NCBI RefSeq assembly: GCF_036182465.1
Contig: NZ_CP108081.1
Location: 2,108,001 to 2,172,000 of the forward strand
Reading direction: 5' to 3'
DNA length: 64,000 nucleotides
Source: Streptomyces sp. NBC_00258
GTDB lineage: Bacteria; Actinomycetota; Actinomycetes; Streptomycetales; Streptomycetaceae
The first letter of the stretch is position 1; the number at the start of each line of letters is the position of its first letter. This document shows, in pieces, positions 43,827 to 51,222 of this stretch. The notes under the pieces are model-generated. The model was not told the origin of the DNA. It did no database searches and was given only the letters and a program-made list of their open reading frames with translations. The position numbers were made by a program, and so were the translations under genes.

Positions 43827-44555
43827 ATGCGTATGTCCCGGAACGTGGCGGGAACGGTCTTCGTCGTCGGCAGTCTGACGCTGACCCTCGTCGCGCTCGC
43901 GTATCCCGCGATGCTCGGGGTGCAGAACGCGTCGAGTTCCTCGTCGCGCATCATCGCCCGTACCTCGACCGGCCCGCTCACGGAAGCGGACCGCGATTTC
44001 GTCGTCAAGGTGCGCGCCGCCGGGCTGTGGGAGTTCCCCTCCGGCGAGCTGGCCCTGACGAAAGGCACGACCCAGCCCGTCAGGACGGCGGGCGAGCACC
44101 TGATCTCGGGCCACGCCGCGCTCGACGCCGAGTGCCGGCTGATCGCTCCCCGGCTGGGGATCACCCTGCCCAACCAGGCGTCCCCTCAGCAGCAGGGCTT
44201 CGTGGCGACCCTGACCGCGGACCACGGCAAGCAGTTCGACACCGACCTCGCCAACATCCTGCGGGTGACCCACGGCCAGATCTTCCCGACCGTCGCGAAG
44301 ATCCGTGCCACCACCGAGAACAGCCTGGTCAGGGAGCTGGCCGACCAGGCCAACGACACCGTCCTGGACCACATCTCCGTCCTGGAGAAGACCGGGCTGG
44401 TCGACTTCGACTCGGTCCTCTTCCAGGAGACGACCCCTCCGAAGCTGCCCGCCGGCGATGTCACGCCGCCCCCGCCCCAGCCAGGAGCGCCGGTCGTCGC
44501 TCTCAATCCGCCGTCCGGCAGCACCTCACCGACACCGTCACCGACGGTGCGGTAG
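43827..44555 (+). CDS. Secreted DUF4142 protein
   Basis: 242 aa from an ATG with AGGAGG 6 bp upstream. The N-terminal signal anchor is GTVFVVGSLTLTLVALAYPA. The helical DUF4142 domain (about 50-190) has LTEADRDFVVKVRAAGLWEFPSGELAL (in parts), the mid-domain Q/H-rich TADHGKQFDTDLANILRVTHGQ, and RELADQANDTVLDHISVLE. The tail is Pro-rich. DUF4142 is a ferritin-like four-helix fold found in secreted proteins, and its metal or role is unsettled. Confidence 0.85.
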   Translation: MRMSRNVAGTVFVVGSLTLTLVALAYPAMLGVQNASSSSSRIIARTSTGPLTEADRDFVVKVRAAGLWEFPSGELALTKGTTQPVRTAGEHLISGHAALDAECRLIAPRLGITLPNQASPQQQGFVATLTADHGKQFDTDLANILRVTHGQIFPTVAKIRATTENSLVRELADQANDTVLDHISVLEKTGLVDFDSVLFQETTPPKLPAGDVTPPPPQPGAPVVALNPPSGSTSPTPSPTVR

Positions 44556-44578
44556 GCCTGCGGCGCGGCGCCGCAGGC
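44556..44578. terminator. Hairpin directly after the DUF4142 stop
   Basis: Arms GCCTGCGGCG (44556-44565) and CGCCGCAGGC (44569-44578) are perfect with a 3-nt loop. It begins right after the TAG and lies between convergent genes. Confidence 0.8.
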
Positions 44579-44591
44579 TGTCCCGCGCGAC

Positions 44592-45074
44592 TCACCGCAC
44601 GCTCGTGCCGTACATCTCGCCGAGCGGATCCGCGATCAGCTCGACGCGGGTTCCATCGGGGTCGCGGAAGTAGACCGAAGTGCCGCTCTCCTCCTGGTAG
44701 TCCACCCCGGCCGCGTCGAGCCGGTCGCGCAAACGGCGCCAGGCGGTGGGTTCGACGGAGATGGCCAGGTGGTGGAGGCCGCCGAGGACTTCCGCGTACG
44801 GGCCGAGATCGAGGCCGGGGAAGTCGAAGAAGGCGAGCAGGTTGCCGTGACCGATGTCGAAGAAGAAGTGGGTCGAGCCCTTGTAGTCGCGGTTCTCGAA
44901 CATCTCCGTGAGCGGGAACTCCAGCAGTTCCTGGTAGAAGCGCACCGTCCGCTCGACGTCGCCGGAGAGCAGCGCGACATGGTGCACGCCCCGGGCCGAA
45001 CTGGGCCGTCTGTCCGGGGCAAGATAGGCATCCCGGATCCGTGCCCTCTCGGTCTCGATCGCCGTCAGGTCCAA
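44592..45074 (-). CDS. VOC family (glyoxalase-type) protein
   Basis: 160 aa from a TTG at 45074, chosen because AGGAGGAG lies 6 bp upstream; longer in-frame starts lack a ribosome site. A vicinal-oxygen-chelate beta-alpha-beta-beta-beta pair: GVHHVALLSGDVERTVRFYQ, FFFDIGHGNLLAFFDFP, then LHHLAISVEP and VYFRDPDGTRVELIAD. Candidate metal ligands are the HHVA histidine, the second HHLA histidine and VELIAD Glu. Possible dioxygenase, glyoxalase or resistance protein; the substrate is not evident. Confidence 0.88.
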   Translation of the reverse strand: MDLTAIETERARIRDAYLAPDRRPSSARGVHHVALLSGDVERTVRFYQELLEFPLTEMFENRDYKGSTHFFFDIGHGNLLAFFDFPGLDLGPYAEVLGGLHHLAISVEPTAWRRLRDRLDAAGVDYQEESGTSVYFRDPDGTRVELIADPLGEMYGTSVR

Positions 45075-45185
45075 GGGTTTCTCCTCCTGGCTCGCCACGT
45101 GTGCGAACACTCCTCACACAATGGATCGGGACGTCGGCCACGACGGCCGGCGCCGGCGCGTCGCCGACACCATCGCGAAAACGAT

Positions 45186-45215
45186 TTGCCGTTCAACCAC
45201 CGGTCACTCTAGGCA
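45186..45215 (+). promoter_or_regulatory. Possible promoter of the GNAT gene
   Basis: -35 TTGCCG (45186-45191) and -10 TAGGCA (45210-45215), 18 bp apart, about 50 bp before the start codon. Confidence 0.35.
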
Positions 45216-45266
45216 TCCCCTCCGCCCGGTCAAGGGGCAGCGGAGGCGAACGAACGGAGCCACACC

Positions 45267-45737
45267 ATGGACCTGCTTCCCTTCAGCACCGCGCACGCGA
45301 CGACCGTGGCGACCTGGCCGGTCTCCGCGATCGAGGTCGCGATGTGGTGCGGGCGGCGGGAGTTCCCCGTGGCCGGTGAGACCGTCGCGGCGTGGCAGCA
45401 GGACACGGACGTGACGGCTCGTCTGCTCGTCGAGGACGAACGGCCCGTCGCGTACGGGGAGTTGTGGTTCGACGCCGAGGAGGACGAGGTGGAGCTGGCG
45501 CGGATCATCGTGGCGCCCGCGGCCCGCGGTCGTGGCCTCGGGCGCGTACTGGTCCGGGGTCTGCTCGGTGAGGCCCGCGGCTCCGGGCACTCGGACGTGT
45601 TCATGCGGGTGCACCCGGACAACGACAGGGCTCTGCGCTGCTATCGGGGAGCCGGCTTCGCCCCCGTCGGCCCGGAACTGGCCGAGGCCTGGAACGCCGT
45701 ACAGCCCGTCGACTACGTCTGGCTACGGCACCAGTGA
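45267..45737 (+). CDS. GNAT-family N-acetyltransferase
   Basis: 156 aa from an ATG with GGAGCC upstream. The acetyl-CoA pyrophosphate loop is IIVAPAARGRGLGRVLVRGLL, preceded by the beta-4 strand DEVELARIIV and followed by HPDNDRALRCYRGAGF. The N-terminus has PFSTAHATTVATWPVS. The acceptor is unknown. Its 3' end overlaps the convergent PPOX gene by 15 nt. Confidence 0.9.
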   Translation: MDLLPFSTAHATTVATWPVSAIEVAMWCGRREFPVAGETVAAWQQDTDVTARLLVEDERPVAYGELWFDAEEDEVELARIIVAPAARGRGLGRVLVRGLLGEARGSGHSDVFMRVHPDNDRALRCYRGAGFAPVGPELAEAWNAVQPVDYVWLRHQ

Positions 45738-46109
45738 CACCCGAATGCCGAGCGTCCCCTTCTTCCCGCGGCGCAGCCGGCTGCCGAGCAGGACGAGGCG
45801 GCCGTTGATGCCGTATTTGCGGGCGATGAGACCGCGATAGTGGTCGGTGACGTCCTGGTCGCAGACCTCGGCGGTGGCGGGGAGCTGCTCGCCGGTCGGG
45901 TTGCCGCGGGCGTCACAGGGGCCGACCAGGACGTCGGCACGGTTGCGGATCCGCTTCACCTTCCACGAGTCCGCGACGGTCCAGACTCCGAGCGTGTCGC
46001 CGTCGCGGACCACCCACACCGGGGTCGCGACCGGCGTGCCGTTCTTCCGAAAGCTGGTGACCAGCAGGTATTTGCCGGCACCGAGCCGCTCCAGCGCTGC
46101 GTTGTCCAC
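45723..46109 (-). CDS. PPOX-class (F420-dependent) oxidoreductase
   Basis: 128 aa. Split-barrel flavin fold: LGAGKYLLVTSFRKNGTPVATPVWVV, VADSWKVKRIRNRADVLVGPCDARGNP, then HYRGLIARKYGI (all read in parts). The KVKRIRNRADV segment is the family's cofactor-phosphate region. Actinobacterial members mostly use F420 rather than FMN. Convergent with the GNAT gene. The physiological substrate is unknown. Confidence 0.88.
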   Translation of the reverse strand: MDNAALERLGAGKYLLVTSFRKNGTPVATPVWVVRDGDTLGVWTVADSWKVKRIRNRADVLVGPCDARGNPTGEQLPATAEVCDQDVTDHYRGLIARKYGINGRLVLLGSRLRRGKKGTLGIRVSLVP

Positions 46110-46303
46110 GCGGTGAGTCTAGGCGGCGGGCGGGCCCGGCGGGAGTCCGGCCGGCCGGGATCCTGGGCTGGCGGAATCCTAAGCCGGACGAGCGATCTCT
46201 GACGCCTCGTCAGCGATGCTCCGGGCTTTCCGGCGCGGGATGTGAAAGGGAGTCAGACGAAGAGTCAATTTGTACGACAATCATCCCGCTCGGAGGATCT
46301 CGC

Positions 46304-46942
46304 ATGCCCGCCTCGCCACTCCCCCGCACCACCCGCGCCCGTACCGCCCGCGCCCGCACGGGGGCAGCCGCGCTCACGACGCTCGCCCTCGCCGGAACCG
46401 CCCTCCTCGGGGCCCCGGCCGCCGCCTTCGCCGCCCCCGGTGACAACGGCGACGTCAAGATCCACGCGGACACGACGCCCGAAGCCGACCAGCGCAACAA
46501 CCCGAAGGTCTGCCAGTTCTACCTCGCCGCCTTCAACTTCGACCGGGGACAGGGGGTCACCTGGATCATCGAGCCCCAGCCGGCGAAGCGGGGCAGCGCC
46601 ACGCTCACCGGCACCCTCGCACTGCCCACCGGCACCGGCCGGACGACCGGTCTGCTGGCCCTGCCGGACGGCCAGTACAAGCTCACCTGGCAGATCGTGG
46701 ACGGCAAGGGCGCGGGCAAGCACAAGGTGTTCAAGGTCGACTGCAAGAAGACCCCGCCCGCCGGCGGATCCGAGGGCGTGACACCCGGCGGGCCCAACGG
46801 CGGAGTGCCCGCGGGCGGCGGCGGTCTCGCCGAGCCACCGAGTGTGTCGGCGGTCGGCGCCGCGGCGGCGTTGGGCCTGGTCGGAGTGTCGGGCTTCGTC
46901 TACTTCCGGTTGCTGCGCCGCCGGCCCAATGGCGCCGCGTAG
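46304..46942 (+). CDS. Secreted, membrane-anchored protein upstream of a sortase
   Basis: 212 aa from an ATG with GGAGGA 7 bp upstream. The signal peptide is long and Arg/Thr-rich (AALTTLALAGTALLGAPAAA, cleavage near AFA-AP). An exported beta-rich domain follows, with two cysteines (VCQFYLAAF and VDCKK) that could pair. Then a Gly/Pro-rich stretch, a membrane helix (SAVGAAAALGLVGVSGFVYF) and an RLLRRRP tail. This is the layout of a sortase substrate, but no LPXTG or LAXTG motif is seen before the helix. The 3' end overlaps the sortase gene by 14 nt. Confidence 0.88.
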   Translation: MPASPLPRTTRARTARARTGAAALTTLALAGTALLGAPAAAFAAPGDNGDVKIHADTTPEADQRNNPKVCQFYLAAFNFDRGQGVTWIIEPQPAKRGSATLTGTLALPTGTGRTTGLLALPDGQYKLTWQIVDGKGAGKHKVFKVDCKKTPPAGGSEGVTPGGPNGGVPAGGGGLAEPPSVSAVGAAAALGLVGVSGFVYFRLLRRRPNGAA

Positions 46943-47693
46943 GCGCGCGCCCAGGCCCTGGCACCGGACGCGCGCCTACCGTCTGACGCGGACGGCCGTG
47001 CTGGCGTTCTCGCTGGTGATGGGCGGCATCTGGTGGGCCGAGGACGACGGTCGGCCCCCGGAACCGGCCGCCGCCCCCGCCGCCCGGCCCGGGGACGCCA
47101 CGGCGTCCCCGGGTTCCCCAGCCCCGGGTCCCTCCGCCGCCGCGACACCTGAGCCCCGGCGCGGCCACGTCCGGGTGCCGCCTCCCGTCCGCCGGCCCGG
47201 CCCGGTTCCCCGGCCGCTCCCGCGGTCCAGGGCGACGGTCCTGAGAATCCCGTATCTCGGTCTGGAGGCCCCGGTCGTCGGACTGCGCCTGGACGGGAAG
47301 CGGCAGCTCACCACTCCGCCGGTGGACAAGCCCGAACTGGTCGGCTGGTACGAGGGCGGCCCCTCGCCCGGCGAGGCGGGCACCGCCGTGGTGGTCGGCC
47401 ACCTCGACACCGCCACCGGGCCCGCCGTCTTCGTCGGCCTCAGCGGACTGACTCCCGGCCGGCTCGTCGAGGCCCGGCGCGCCGACGGCCGCACCGCCGT
47501 ATACACGGTGGACGCCGTCCGCACGTACGACAAGGAGCAGTTCCCCAGCCAGGAGGTGTACGGCGCCAGAAAGCGTCCCGAACTGCGGCTGATCACGTGC
47601 GGCGGGGCGTACGACCGGAGGACCGGCTACCGGAGCAATGTGGTCGTCTTCGCGCATCTGACCGGGACGCGCGAACCGGATCGCCCCGCATAG
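46929..47693 (+). CDS. Class F sortase
   Basis: 254 aa from the ATG at 46929, which overlaps the previous gene. A single N-terminal membrane helix (TRTAVLAFSLVMGGIWW), then a Pro/Ala-rich linker (about 50-100) and the sortase beta barrel. The catalytic histidine is in VVVGHLDT, cysteine in LRLITCGGAYD and arginine in GYRSNVVVFAHL. Class F sortases are actinobacterial transpeptidases of mostly unproven substrate. The overlapping upstream gene encodes the obvious candidate partner. Confidence 0.92.
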   Translation: MAPRRRAPRPWHRTRAYRLTRTAVLAFSLVMGGIWWAEDDGRPPEPAAAPAARPGDATASPGSPAPGPSAAATPEPRRGHVRVPPPVRRPGPVPRPLPRSRATVLRIPYLGLEAPVVGLRLDGKRQLTTPPVDKPELVGWYEGGPSPGEAGTAVVVGHLDTATGPAVFVGLSGLTPGRLVEARRADGRTAVYTVDAVRTYDKEQFPSQEVYGARKRPELRLITCGGAYDRRTGYRSNVVVFAHLTGTREPDRPA

Positions 47694-47711
47694 GTGACCG
47701 GCTCCACGCCT

Positions 47712-47750
47712 GCGGTCCACGTCGGCGGTCCACGTCGGCGATCCACGTCC
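47712..47750. repeat. 13-bp tandem repeat, three copies
   Basis: GCGGTCCACGTCG at 47712-47724 and 47725-47737, then GCGATCCACGTCC at 47738-47750. It lies between the sortase stop and the aldo/keto reductase start and could influence the latter's expression. Confidence 0.75.
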
Positions 47751-47819
47751 GCAAGGCCCGTGAAGATCGCTTTTCGCCGTCCGCTCCCATCGTCCGAACC
47801 TCCGTGCAAGACTCCGACG

Positions 47820-48704
47820 ATGACCTCGGAGACGATCAACGCGACGGCAGCGGGCACGTGGCGGCTCGGCGACCTCACGGTCAGCCGGCTGGGTTTCGGG
47901 ACCATGCGGCTGACCGGGAGCGGCGCCTTCCACCAGGGCACGCCGAGCGACCGCGACCGGTCGCTCGGTGTGCTCCGGCGCGCGGTGGAACTCGGCGTCA
48001 ACCACATCGACACCGCAGCCTTCTACTTCTCGTCCCTGCGCTCGGCCAACGAGCTGGTCAACTCGGCGCTGGCCCCGTATCCGGACGACCTGGTCATCGT
48101 CACCAAGGTCGGACCGGGGCGCGATCCGTCGGGCGAGTGGCTGCCGTGGGCCAGGCCCGAGCAGCTGCGCGGCCAGGTGGAGGAGAACCTGCGCCAGCTC
48201 GGCCGCGACCACCTCGACGTGGTGAACCTGCGGACGCACGGGCGCCATTCGATCGCCGAGCACTTCGGCGCACTTGCCGCACTGCGGGAAGCCGGGCTCG
48301 TCCGCCACCTCGGCGTGTCCGACGTCGACCCCGAGCAGCTCGCCGAGGCGCAGTCCATCGCACCGGTGGTCTGCGTGCAGAACCGGTACGCCCTGGACAC
48401 CCGTACCGAGATGGGCGACGACGTCCTGCAGATCTGCGGTGAACAGGGCATCGCCTTCGTGCCGTTCTTCGCGATAGCCGGGGAGGGCGGCCGGAAGGGC
48501 GCCGACGGCACCCACGAGGCCGAGGTCCTCGACATCGCCAAAGCCCACGACGCGACCCCCGCGCAGATCCGGCTGGCCTGGACACTGCACCGTGGCCCGC
48601 ACGTCCTGGCCATCCCGGGCACCGGCGATCCGGACCATCTCGTGGAGAACGTGGCCGCGGGCGCGATCAGCCTGTCGGACGACGAACTCGCCCGGCTCGC
48701 CTGA
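47820..48704 (+). CDS. Aldo/keto reductase
   Basis: 294 aa from the ATG at 47820; the ribosome site is weak. AKR barrel features: LTVSRLGFGTMRLTGSG, catalytic NHIDTAAFYFSSLRSANELV (in parts), lysine in LVIVTKVGPG, and histidine in VVNLRTHGRH. Catalytic Tyr is in AAFYF. C-terminal NADP(H)-binding AIPGTGDPDHLVENVAA. It belongs to the oxidoreductase group near YdbC-like enzymes. Its substrate is unknown and it differs from the AKR at 27453. Confidence 0.9.
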   Translation: MTSETINATAAGTWRLGDLTVSRLGFGTMRLTGSGAFHQGTPSDRDRSLGVLRRAVELGVNHIDTAAFYFSSLRSANELVNSALAPYPDDLVIVTKVGPGRDPSGEWLPWARPEQLRGQVEENLRQLGRDHLDVVNLRTHGRHSIAEHFGALAALREAGLVRHLGVSDVDPEQLAEAQSIAPVVCVQNRYALDTRTEMGDDVLQICGEQGIAFVPFFAIAGEGGRKGADGTHEAEVLDIAKAHDATPAQIRLAWTLHRGPHVLAIPGTGDPDHLVENVAAGAISLSDDELARLA

Positions 48705-48724
48705 GGGTTGAGGAACTCTTCGAC

Positions 48725-49255
48725 ATGGGGGACAGCACACTGTGGGTGGCCGCGCTGACGGCCGGGACCGCCGTGCTCGCAAGCTGGGTGACCAGCCGCG
48801 GCACCTACCGGGCCGCCCGCATCCAGGCGGACGCGGCCGCCGCGACCGTACAGGCGGACCGGCTCCGGGCGACCCGGCGATCGGCGTACGTGGACGTCAT
48901 CGAGCAGGCCCAGCGCATGGGAGACCTCTACTGGAAGGTCACCGACGCCGACCAGATCCAGGACCCGGACGAGCGGCTCGCCACCCTGAAGGATCTGCGG
49001 ATGCGGCTCCGGGGCGAGTACGCCGTGCTGCGTCAGCGGGTCTGGGTGGTGGACCTGGAAGGGTCGGCGGAGGCCGCCACGGCCGCGGACCGGCTCCGCC
49101 TCGCGACCGGCGACAACTGGCGGGCGCTCCGCGCGATGATCGAGGGCGAGGAGGGGGCGGGACAGCGGTTCGGCGACTGCTACCGCCCGTTCTGGGAGTC
49201 GGTCGTGAACTTCGTCGACCTCGCTCGCACCGCCCTGCACGAGACACGTACGTAA
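48725..49255 (+). CDS. Hypothetical single-pass membrane protein
   Basis: 176 aa from an ATG 20 bp after the AKR stop. An N-terminal helix (LWVAALTAGTAVLASWVTS) anchors the protein, followed by a long alpha-helical, Ala/Arg-rich cytosolic domain (YRAARIQADAAAATVQADRL, TRRSAYVDVIEQAQRM) that may form a coiled coil. The C-terminal part has CYRPFWESVVNFVD. This is a common streptomycete type with no known role. Confidence 0.8.
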   Translation: MGDSTLWVAALTAGTAVLASWVTSRGTYRAARIQADAAAATVQADRLRATRRSAYVDVIEQAQRMGDLYWKVTDADQIQDPDERLATLKDLRMRLRGEYAVLRQRVWVVDLEGSAEAATAADRLRLATGDNWRALRAMIEGEEGAGQRFGDCYRPFWESVVNFVDLARTALHETRT

Positions 49256-49311
49256 GCACGAGACACGTACGCAGTGACGGCGCGCCTGTGGTGATCGGCG
49301 TGTCCGGACGA

Positions 49312-50184
49312 TCATTGGTCGCGCCGCTGCACCGAGGTCACCGCGACAGCGGCGGTGGCCAGGGCCCAGACCACGTAGACGGTCCAGGCGCCGGTCAGCG
49401 TCCACGGGTAGGCGACCTGCTGCTGGTCGACGTCGACCAGGCGGGTCCAGGCCCCGGCCGGCAGGGCGTGGTCGGCGACGGCCGCCCAGTGCCGGTCGGC
49501 GCTGAAGGCCAGGGGCAGCAGCAGGAGGATCACCACATTGGCGGTCATGGTGGCCGCGCTGTGCCTGATGAGGGTGCCGAGGGCCATGCCGAGGAGTGCG
49601 GACACCGGAGCGAGGAGAGCGGACGCCACGACGACGCGCAGCGCACCGGGATGGTCGATCGGGACGCCGATGTGCCGGCCGGACAGAACGGCCTGGGTCA
49701 GACCGAACGAGGCCACAGCCACGACCGCGCCGAACACCGTCGTGACGGCCGTGACCACACACACCTTCGCCGCCATCACCGAACGCCGGGCCGGGACGGC
49801 CGTGAACGTCATGCGGATCATTCCGGTCCTGTACTCGCCCACGATCGCCGTGGCGCCGATGGCGCTGAGGGCGAGCATGAGGACCATGGCGGCGTTCGCC
49901 GTGAAGGCGATCGCCAGCGGGATCCCGTCCCGGACGAAGTCGGCCCGGGAACCCGCGTCCTGCGCCGTCCAGTAGCGGCACGTGTCCCAGGCGGTTCCCA
50001 CGTTGAACCCGATGACGGCCAGCGCGCCGATCACGAACGCCCACGTGTTGGAGCGCAGCGACCACAGCTTGATCCACTCGGCGGCGACGAGGTCGCGGAA
50101 CCGGGCGCGGGGTTCGGTGACCTGAGCAAGGCCGACCGTGGCAGTGGCAGTGGTGGCGGCAGCGGCCCTGTCGGTGGTGGTCAT
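49312..50184 (-). CDS. ABC-2 type transporter permease
   Basis: 290 aa; ATG overlaps the stop of the ATPase gene (ATGA). N-terminal RDLVAAEWIKLWSLRSNTW is the family's entry into helix 1. Six hydrophobic helices follow, including the GEYRTGMIRMTFTAVPARR loop typical of ABC-2 permeases. It should export a lipid, peptide or drug together with the ATPase. Divergent from a two-component system. Confidence 0.9.
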   Translation of the reverse strand: MTTTDRAAAATTATATVGLAQVTEPRARFRDLVAAEWIKLWSLRSNTWAFVIGALAVIGFNVGTAWDTCRYWTAQDAGSRADFVRDGIPLAIAFTANAAMVLMLALSAIGATAIVGEYRTGMIRMTFTAVPARRSVMAAKVCVVTAVTTVFGAVVAVASFGLTQAVLSGRHIGVPIDHPGALRVVVASALLAPVSALLGMALGTLIRHSAATMTANVVILLLLPLAFSADRHWAAVADHALPAGAWTRLVDVDQQQVAYPWTLTGAWTVYVVWALATAAVAVTSVQRRDQ

Positions 50185-51089
50185 CGGGCTTCTCCCGCGA
50201 GGTATTCGACGCTGTCGGCGGTGAGTTCCATGAAGGCCTCCTCCAAGGAGGCGGTCCGGGTGGTGAGTTCGTGCAGCAGCACCCGGTGCCGGAGGGCGAG
50301 TTCACCGATCCGGTCCGCGGGCATGCCGGTCACCGTCAGCGAGTCGGCGTCCTGGTGGACCAACGCTCCCGCCCCCGTGAGCAGCGCCGTCAGCGCCACG
50401 GGCTCCGGCGTCCGTACTGTCACGGTCGGGCTGGTGCCACGGGCCGCGAACTGCGTGAGGCTCTCGGCGGCGATCAGCGCGCCGCGGCCGATGACGACGA
50501 GTTGGTCGGCGGTGTTCTCCATCTCGGACATCAGATGGCTGGAGACCAGCACAGTGCGGCCCTCGGCGGCCAGCCGGTGGAACAGGCCGCGGAGCCACTT
50601 CACCCCCTCCGGGTCAAGGCCGTTGAGGGGCTCGTCGAACAGCAGCACAGGCGGGTCGCCGAGCAGCGCGGCCGCGATGCCCAGCCGCTGTTTCATCCCG
50701 AGCGAGAAGCCGCCGATCCGGCGCCGCCGTGCGCCCGCGAGTCCGACCTCCTCCAGTACCTCGTCCACCCGGCGGCGCGGGATGCGGTTGGAACGGGCCA
50801 GGACGGTCAGGTGCGCCAGGGCGCTGCGGCCGCCGTGCACCTCGTGGGCGTCGAGCAGCGCGCCGACGTGGCGCAGACCGCGCGGGCGGTCCCGGAAGCG
50901 GCGTCCGTCGATGGTGACGGATCCGCCGGTGGGGTCGTTGAGGCCGAGGACGAGTCGCAGGGTGGTGCTCTTCCCTGCGCCGTTCGGGCCGAGGAACCCG
51001 GTGACGTGTCCGGGCCGCACCGTGAAACTCAGGTGGTCGACGGCCGTAGTGTCGCCGTATCGCTTCGTCAGTTCGTTGACTTCGATCAC
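50181..51089 (-). CDS. ABC transporter ATP-binding protein (exporter type)
   Basis: 302 aa from the GTG at 51089 (VIEVNELTKRYGD). Walker A GPNGAGKST, signature FSLGMKQR, Walker B PVLLFDEPLNGLDP and the switch histidine VLVSSHLMSEM are intact. The DrrA-like C-terminal extension (about 220-300) ends in the TTRTASLEEAFMELT pattern. Coupled to the ABC-2 permease. Likely under control of the adjacent two-component system. Confidence 0.92.
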   Translation of the reverse strand: MIEVNELTKRYGDTTAVDHLSFTVRPGHVTGFLGPNGAGKSTTLRLVLGLNDPTGGSVTIDGRRFRDRPRGLRHVGALLDAHEVHGGRSALAHLTVLARSNRIPRRRVDEVLEEVGLAGARRRRIGGFSLGMKQRLGIAAALLGDPPVLLFDEPLNGLDPEGVKWLRGLFHRLAAEGRTVLVSSHLMSEMENTADQLVVIGRGALIAAESLTQFAARGTSPTVTVRTPEPVALTALLTGAGALVHQDADSLTVTGMPADRIGELALRHRVLLHELTTRTASLEEAFMELTADSVEYLAGEAR

Positions 51090-51167
51090 GGGTCCAACGG
51101 TCCCCGGCAACACGGCGGTTCGGCATCGGACCGGCGCCGACAATCGCGCGGGGCGGATGTCGACCAC

Positions 51168-51179
51168 GGGTGTACACCC
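51168..51179. promoter_or_regulatory. Palindrome between the ABC exporter and the two-component system
   Basis: GGGTGTACACCC is a perfect palindrome, framed by GACC (51162-51165) and GGTC (51182-51185). It lies between the divergent starts at 51089 and 51223, and may be the binding site of the NarL-type regulator. Confidence 0.5.
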
Positions 51180-51210
51180 ACGGTCCGATGCCCCGCGCAG
51201 TTCACGTCAT

Positions 51211-51216
51211 TAGGAT
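51211..51216 (+). promoter_or_regulatory. -10 element right before the kinase start
   Basis: TAGGAT lies 6 bp before the ATG at 51223, so transcription would start at or next to the A of the start codon, giving a leaderless mRNA. The -35 is not convincing. Confidence 0.4.
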
Positions 51217-51222
51217 CGGCGT

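Noticed and set aside
46276..46284. GACAATCAT, half of a Zur box, upstream of the secreted sortase partner
   Set aside because: Only one arm matches; the other side reads CCCGCT, so there is no palindrome and the call would rest on nine bases.
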